From: an uncultured Flavobacteriia bacterium | GTDB lineage: Bacteria; Bacteroidota; Bacteroidia; Flavobacteriales_D; Crocinitomicaceae | Reading direction: 5' to 3' | Assembly: GCA_903928365.1 (NCBI GenBank) | Contig: CAIYQV010000412.1 | Coordinates: forward strand, 1 to 23,741 | Length of the DNA stretch: 23,741 nucleotides | Part shown: positions 22,097 through 23,741 of the stretch, one piece after another | Position numbering within the stretch: position 1 is the stretch's first letter | Layout: each line of letters starts with the position of its first letter | Translations under genes and position numbers: made by a program | Notes under the pieces: model-generated | What the model was told of the DNA's origin: nothing | The model's database searches: none | What the model saw: only the letters and a program-made list of their open reading frames with translations

Positions 22097-23041
22097 ATGA
22101 ACTATTCAATTGCTATCCACGGCGGTGCCGGAACACTTGTAAAAGGAATGATGACCCCAGAGAAGGAAAAGGCCTACAAGGAGGCCTTGAAAGAAGCACT
22201 GGATTCCGGATACAGCATTCTTAAAAATGGAGGTTCAGCGATGGATGCTGTTGAAGCTGCGGTCATTTCACTTGAGAATTGCCATTTGTTCAATGCAGGA
22301 AGAGGTAGTGTTTTCACCTCCGCCGGCACGCATGAAATGGATTCTTCTATTATGGATGGAAAAACACGAAAAGCGGGTGCAGTTTCTTTAATTACGGGTA
22401 TAAAGAATCCTGTTCGACTTGCAAGAGATGTAATGGAACGAAGCGAACACGTATTTATGGCAGGAGAAGGCGCGCTTGAATTTGCTAAACTGAACGGACA
22501 TGAGATCCTCCCATCCGATTATTTCTATGATGAGTTTCGATACCAACAATGGCAGGAGATCAAGGGATCGGATGCCTTTCAATTGGATCATAGCAAAAAG
22601 AAAGATTCAAAATTTGGCACTGTCGGCGCTGTAGCTTGTGATCAAAATGGCAATATTGCTGCAGCAACTTCGACGGGAGGAATGACCAATAAGAAGTTCG
22701 GACGCGTAGGTGACAGCCCCATGATTGGCGCCGGGAATTATGCAAACAACGAAACTTGTGCAGTATCATGCACTGGAAGTGGAGAGTTTTTTATTCGAGG
22801 AGTTGTTGCATATGACGTTTCTTGCCTGATCGAACACAAAGGTTACTCCCTCGAACAAGCCACAGAAGAAGTGATTCAACATAGAGTATTGGAATTAGGC
22901 GGTGACGGTGGTCTGATAGCTGTTAACAGCAAAGGTGAAATTGCTCTCAGCTTCAATACAGAAGGAATGTACCGAGGGTTTAAAAAGTCAGACGGAGCTG
23001 AAAATATAATGATCTACCGAGAAGACTCTTCAATTTCCTGA
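22097..23041 (+). CDS. Isoaspartyl peptidase/L-asparaginase (plant-type, Ntn hydrolase)
   Basis: The 314-aa member of the type 2 (plant-type) asparaginase family hydrolyses beta-aspartyl dipeptides and L-asparagine. The proenzyme cleaves itself to expose a Thr nucleophile. The N-terminal IAIHGGAGT (6-13 region), NCHLFNAGRGSVFTSAGTHEMD (61-82) and the processing site KFG|TVGAVACD (Thr175) are all present. STGGMTNKKFGRVGDSPMIGAG and CTGSGEFFIR provide the substrate-contact Arg/Asp and Thr/Gly residues. No signal peptide is seen, so the cytoplasmic form is expected, whereas several Bacteroidota homologues are exported. The 3' end overlaps the convergent gtrA-like gene by 28 bp. The assignment is firm; the relative isoaspartyl and asparagine activity is not predictable. 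Confidence 0.93.
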   Translation: MNYSIAIHGGAGTLVKGMMTPEKEKAYKEALKEALDSGYSILKNGGSAMDAVEAAVISLENCHLFNAGRGSVFTSAGTHEMDSSIMDGKTRKAGAVSLITGIKNPVRLARDVMERSEHVFMAGEGALEFAKLNGHEILPSDYFYDEFRYQQWQEIKGSDAFQLDHSKKKDSKFGTVGAVACDQNGNIAAATSTGGMTNKKFGRVGDSPMIGAGNYANNETCAVSCTGSGEFFIRGVVAYDVSCLIEHKGYSLEQATEEVIQHRVLELGGDGGLIAVNSKGEIALSFNTEGMYRGFKKSDGAENIMIYREDSSIS

Positions 23042-23538
23042 GAAACAGGAGCAATCCTGAACGTAAAGTATTTTTGAGAGAAATAACTTACGATCACATT
23101 GATTACTGATATTGCCATATTGGACGGTGTGGGATACCAATGAAAATGATCTACAAGAATTTTCAATCCGGTGTAAGTTATCAGCAGATTGATAACAAAT
23201 ACCACCAGGTATCGAAATAATTGCACCCTTCCTCTCAAGGAAGATGAAGAAAACGTGACGTATTTCTGAAGAAAAAAGCCCGTGGTGAGCAAAATGGGCA
23301 AATTGATCGCCATGGTAGCAACATGGGAACTCATCTTTACAAATCCAAGATCCACCATGCGGTGTTGCAGCAAAAAATTGTAGATGAGAAAATAGGTTAC
23401 CCAACCAAACACGAGATTGGCACTTCCCGTCACCCCATATCTAAAAAACTGAATGGAAAAGAATCGCTGAAAAGGCGGATAAAAGAAATCAATCAACCTT
23501 CTGATTATACTACCAACTCCTTTAAGTAACGGTCTCAC
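23014..23538 (-). CDS. GtrA family membrane protein
   Basis: The 174-aa protein has four hydrophobic segments (around FFRYGVTGSANLVFGWVTYFLIY, VATMAINLPILLTTGFFLQKY, LFRYLVVFVINLLITYTGLKI and MAISVINVIVSYFSQKYFTF). This is the GtrA-like layout, with the conserved F(x)RYxxxG near the first helix and the closing SYFSQKYFTFR. GtrA proteins are thought to take part in translocating or using undecaprenyl-linked sugars for polysaccharide or teichoic-acid modification. No glycosyltransferase is adjacent within the window. The start is a GTG at 23538; no in-frame ATG exists before the first membrane segment, so GTG is the best supported start. Its 3' end overlaps the asparaginase gene. Confidence 0.82.
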   Translation of the reverse strand: MRPLLKGVGSIIRRLIDFFYPPFQRFFSIQFFRYGVTGSANLVFGWVTYFLIYNFLLQHRMVDLGFVKMSSHVATMAINLPILLTTGFFLQKYVTFSSSSLRGRVQLFRYLVVFVINLLITYTGLKILVDHFHWYPTPSNMAISVINVIVSYFSQKYFTFRIAPVSQEIEESSR

Positions 23539-23629
23539 AAATAACTAACGAAAATGAATAATGAGGAACAAAGAAAGAAAAGTTTTCCTGTAATAAGTAA
23601 TGAAATTCAATAAGAAGTAATTATCCTCA

Positions 23630-23741
23630 TCAAACCAAGGGAGCCCCAATAGGCAAAACGCTTATTTTTCGGGTACTGATTTCAAACTTGTCTCCGTTGG
23701 ACAGAATATGTGTTACCATATTAGTTAACGTCATAGGATCA
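23630..23741 (-). CDS. Possible 3' end of a gene cut by the window edge
   Basis: The minus strand is open from the window edge to a TGA at 23632-23630 (37 codons, ending in KISVLPIGAPLV). The sequence looks protein-like (HILSNGDKFEIST) but is too short to place in a family. If real, it would be the C-terminus of a gene upstream of gtrA in the same direction, 91 nt away. The 91 bp between them show nothing recognisable. Confidence 0.27.
   Translation of the reverse strand, partial: DPMTLTNMVTHILSNGDKFEISTRKISVLPIGAPLV

Noticed and set aside
1..23741. CRISPR arrays, tRNA/rRNA genes, transposases, prophage genes
   Set aside because: No regularly spaced direct repeats, no tRNA-like cloverleaf or rRNA sequence, and no transposase or phage protein among the supported reading frames.

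Overview
The window looks like a chromosomal segment from a Bacteroidota bacterium, most likely a flavobacterium-type lineage. The main evidence is a secreted protein ending in a type IX secretion (T9SS) C-terminal sorting domain, several OmpA/TPR/PD40 proteins, a DUF2452 protein, very few Shine-Dalgarno sequences, and several promoters of the Bacteroidota form TTG-N16..21-TAnnTTTG. This assignment is inferred from gene content. No rRNA, tRNA, CRISPR array, IS transposase or phage gene was seen.

Layout. 1-5.6 kb: smpB (-), a 426-bp palindrome-packed gap, recR and mscL (+), an NAD(P)-binding oxidoreductase (-), an RRM RNA-binding protein with an acidic tail (+), then the downstream end of a minus-strand operon. 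In transcription order that operon is a TauE/SafE anion exporter, a metallo-beta-lactamase/double-rhodanese protein and a stand-alone NAD(P)HX dehydratase (6.44 kb back to 3.33 kb). 6.5-9.7 kb: a minus-strand pair for the cell envelope, a TPR protein followed by a four-domain OmpA protein resembling PorE of the T9SS, closed by a strong terminator. 9.8-11.4 kb: a decay zone with a 5'-truncated OmpA remnant, a GC-richer palindromic noncoding stretch, and a frameshifted remnant of a secreted protein. 11.4-14.9 kb: a SAM methyltransferase, efp, an alpha/beta hydrolase and DUF2452 (+), facing yaaA (-). 15-19.3 kb: an 877-aa T9SS substrate, a dicarboxylate symporter, and a small conserved protein on the other strand. 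19.4-23.7 kb: rpsO-pnp (-) separated by an internal terminator, a plant-type asparaginase (+), a GtrA membrane protein (-), and the possible 3' end of another minus-strand gene cut by the window edge.

How the genes fit together. Translation and RNA quality control is well represented (smpB, efp, rpsO, pnp, RRM protein). The TauE/rhodanese pair points to sulfide, persulfide or sulfite handling, and the NAD(P)HX dehydratase is translationally coupled to it. The OmpA/TPR pair and the CTD protein belong to the outer-membrane and secretion side. Most genes are ordinary. The features that stand out are the tandem palindromic modules between smpB and recR, the remnant cluster at 9.8-11.4 kb, the composition of the sulfur operon, and the rpsO-pnp intergenic terminator. 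I did not find convincing evidence of a wholly new multi-gene system.
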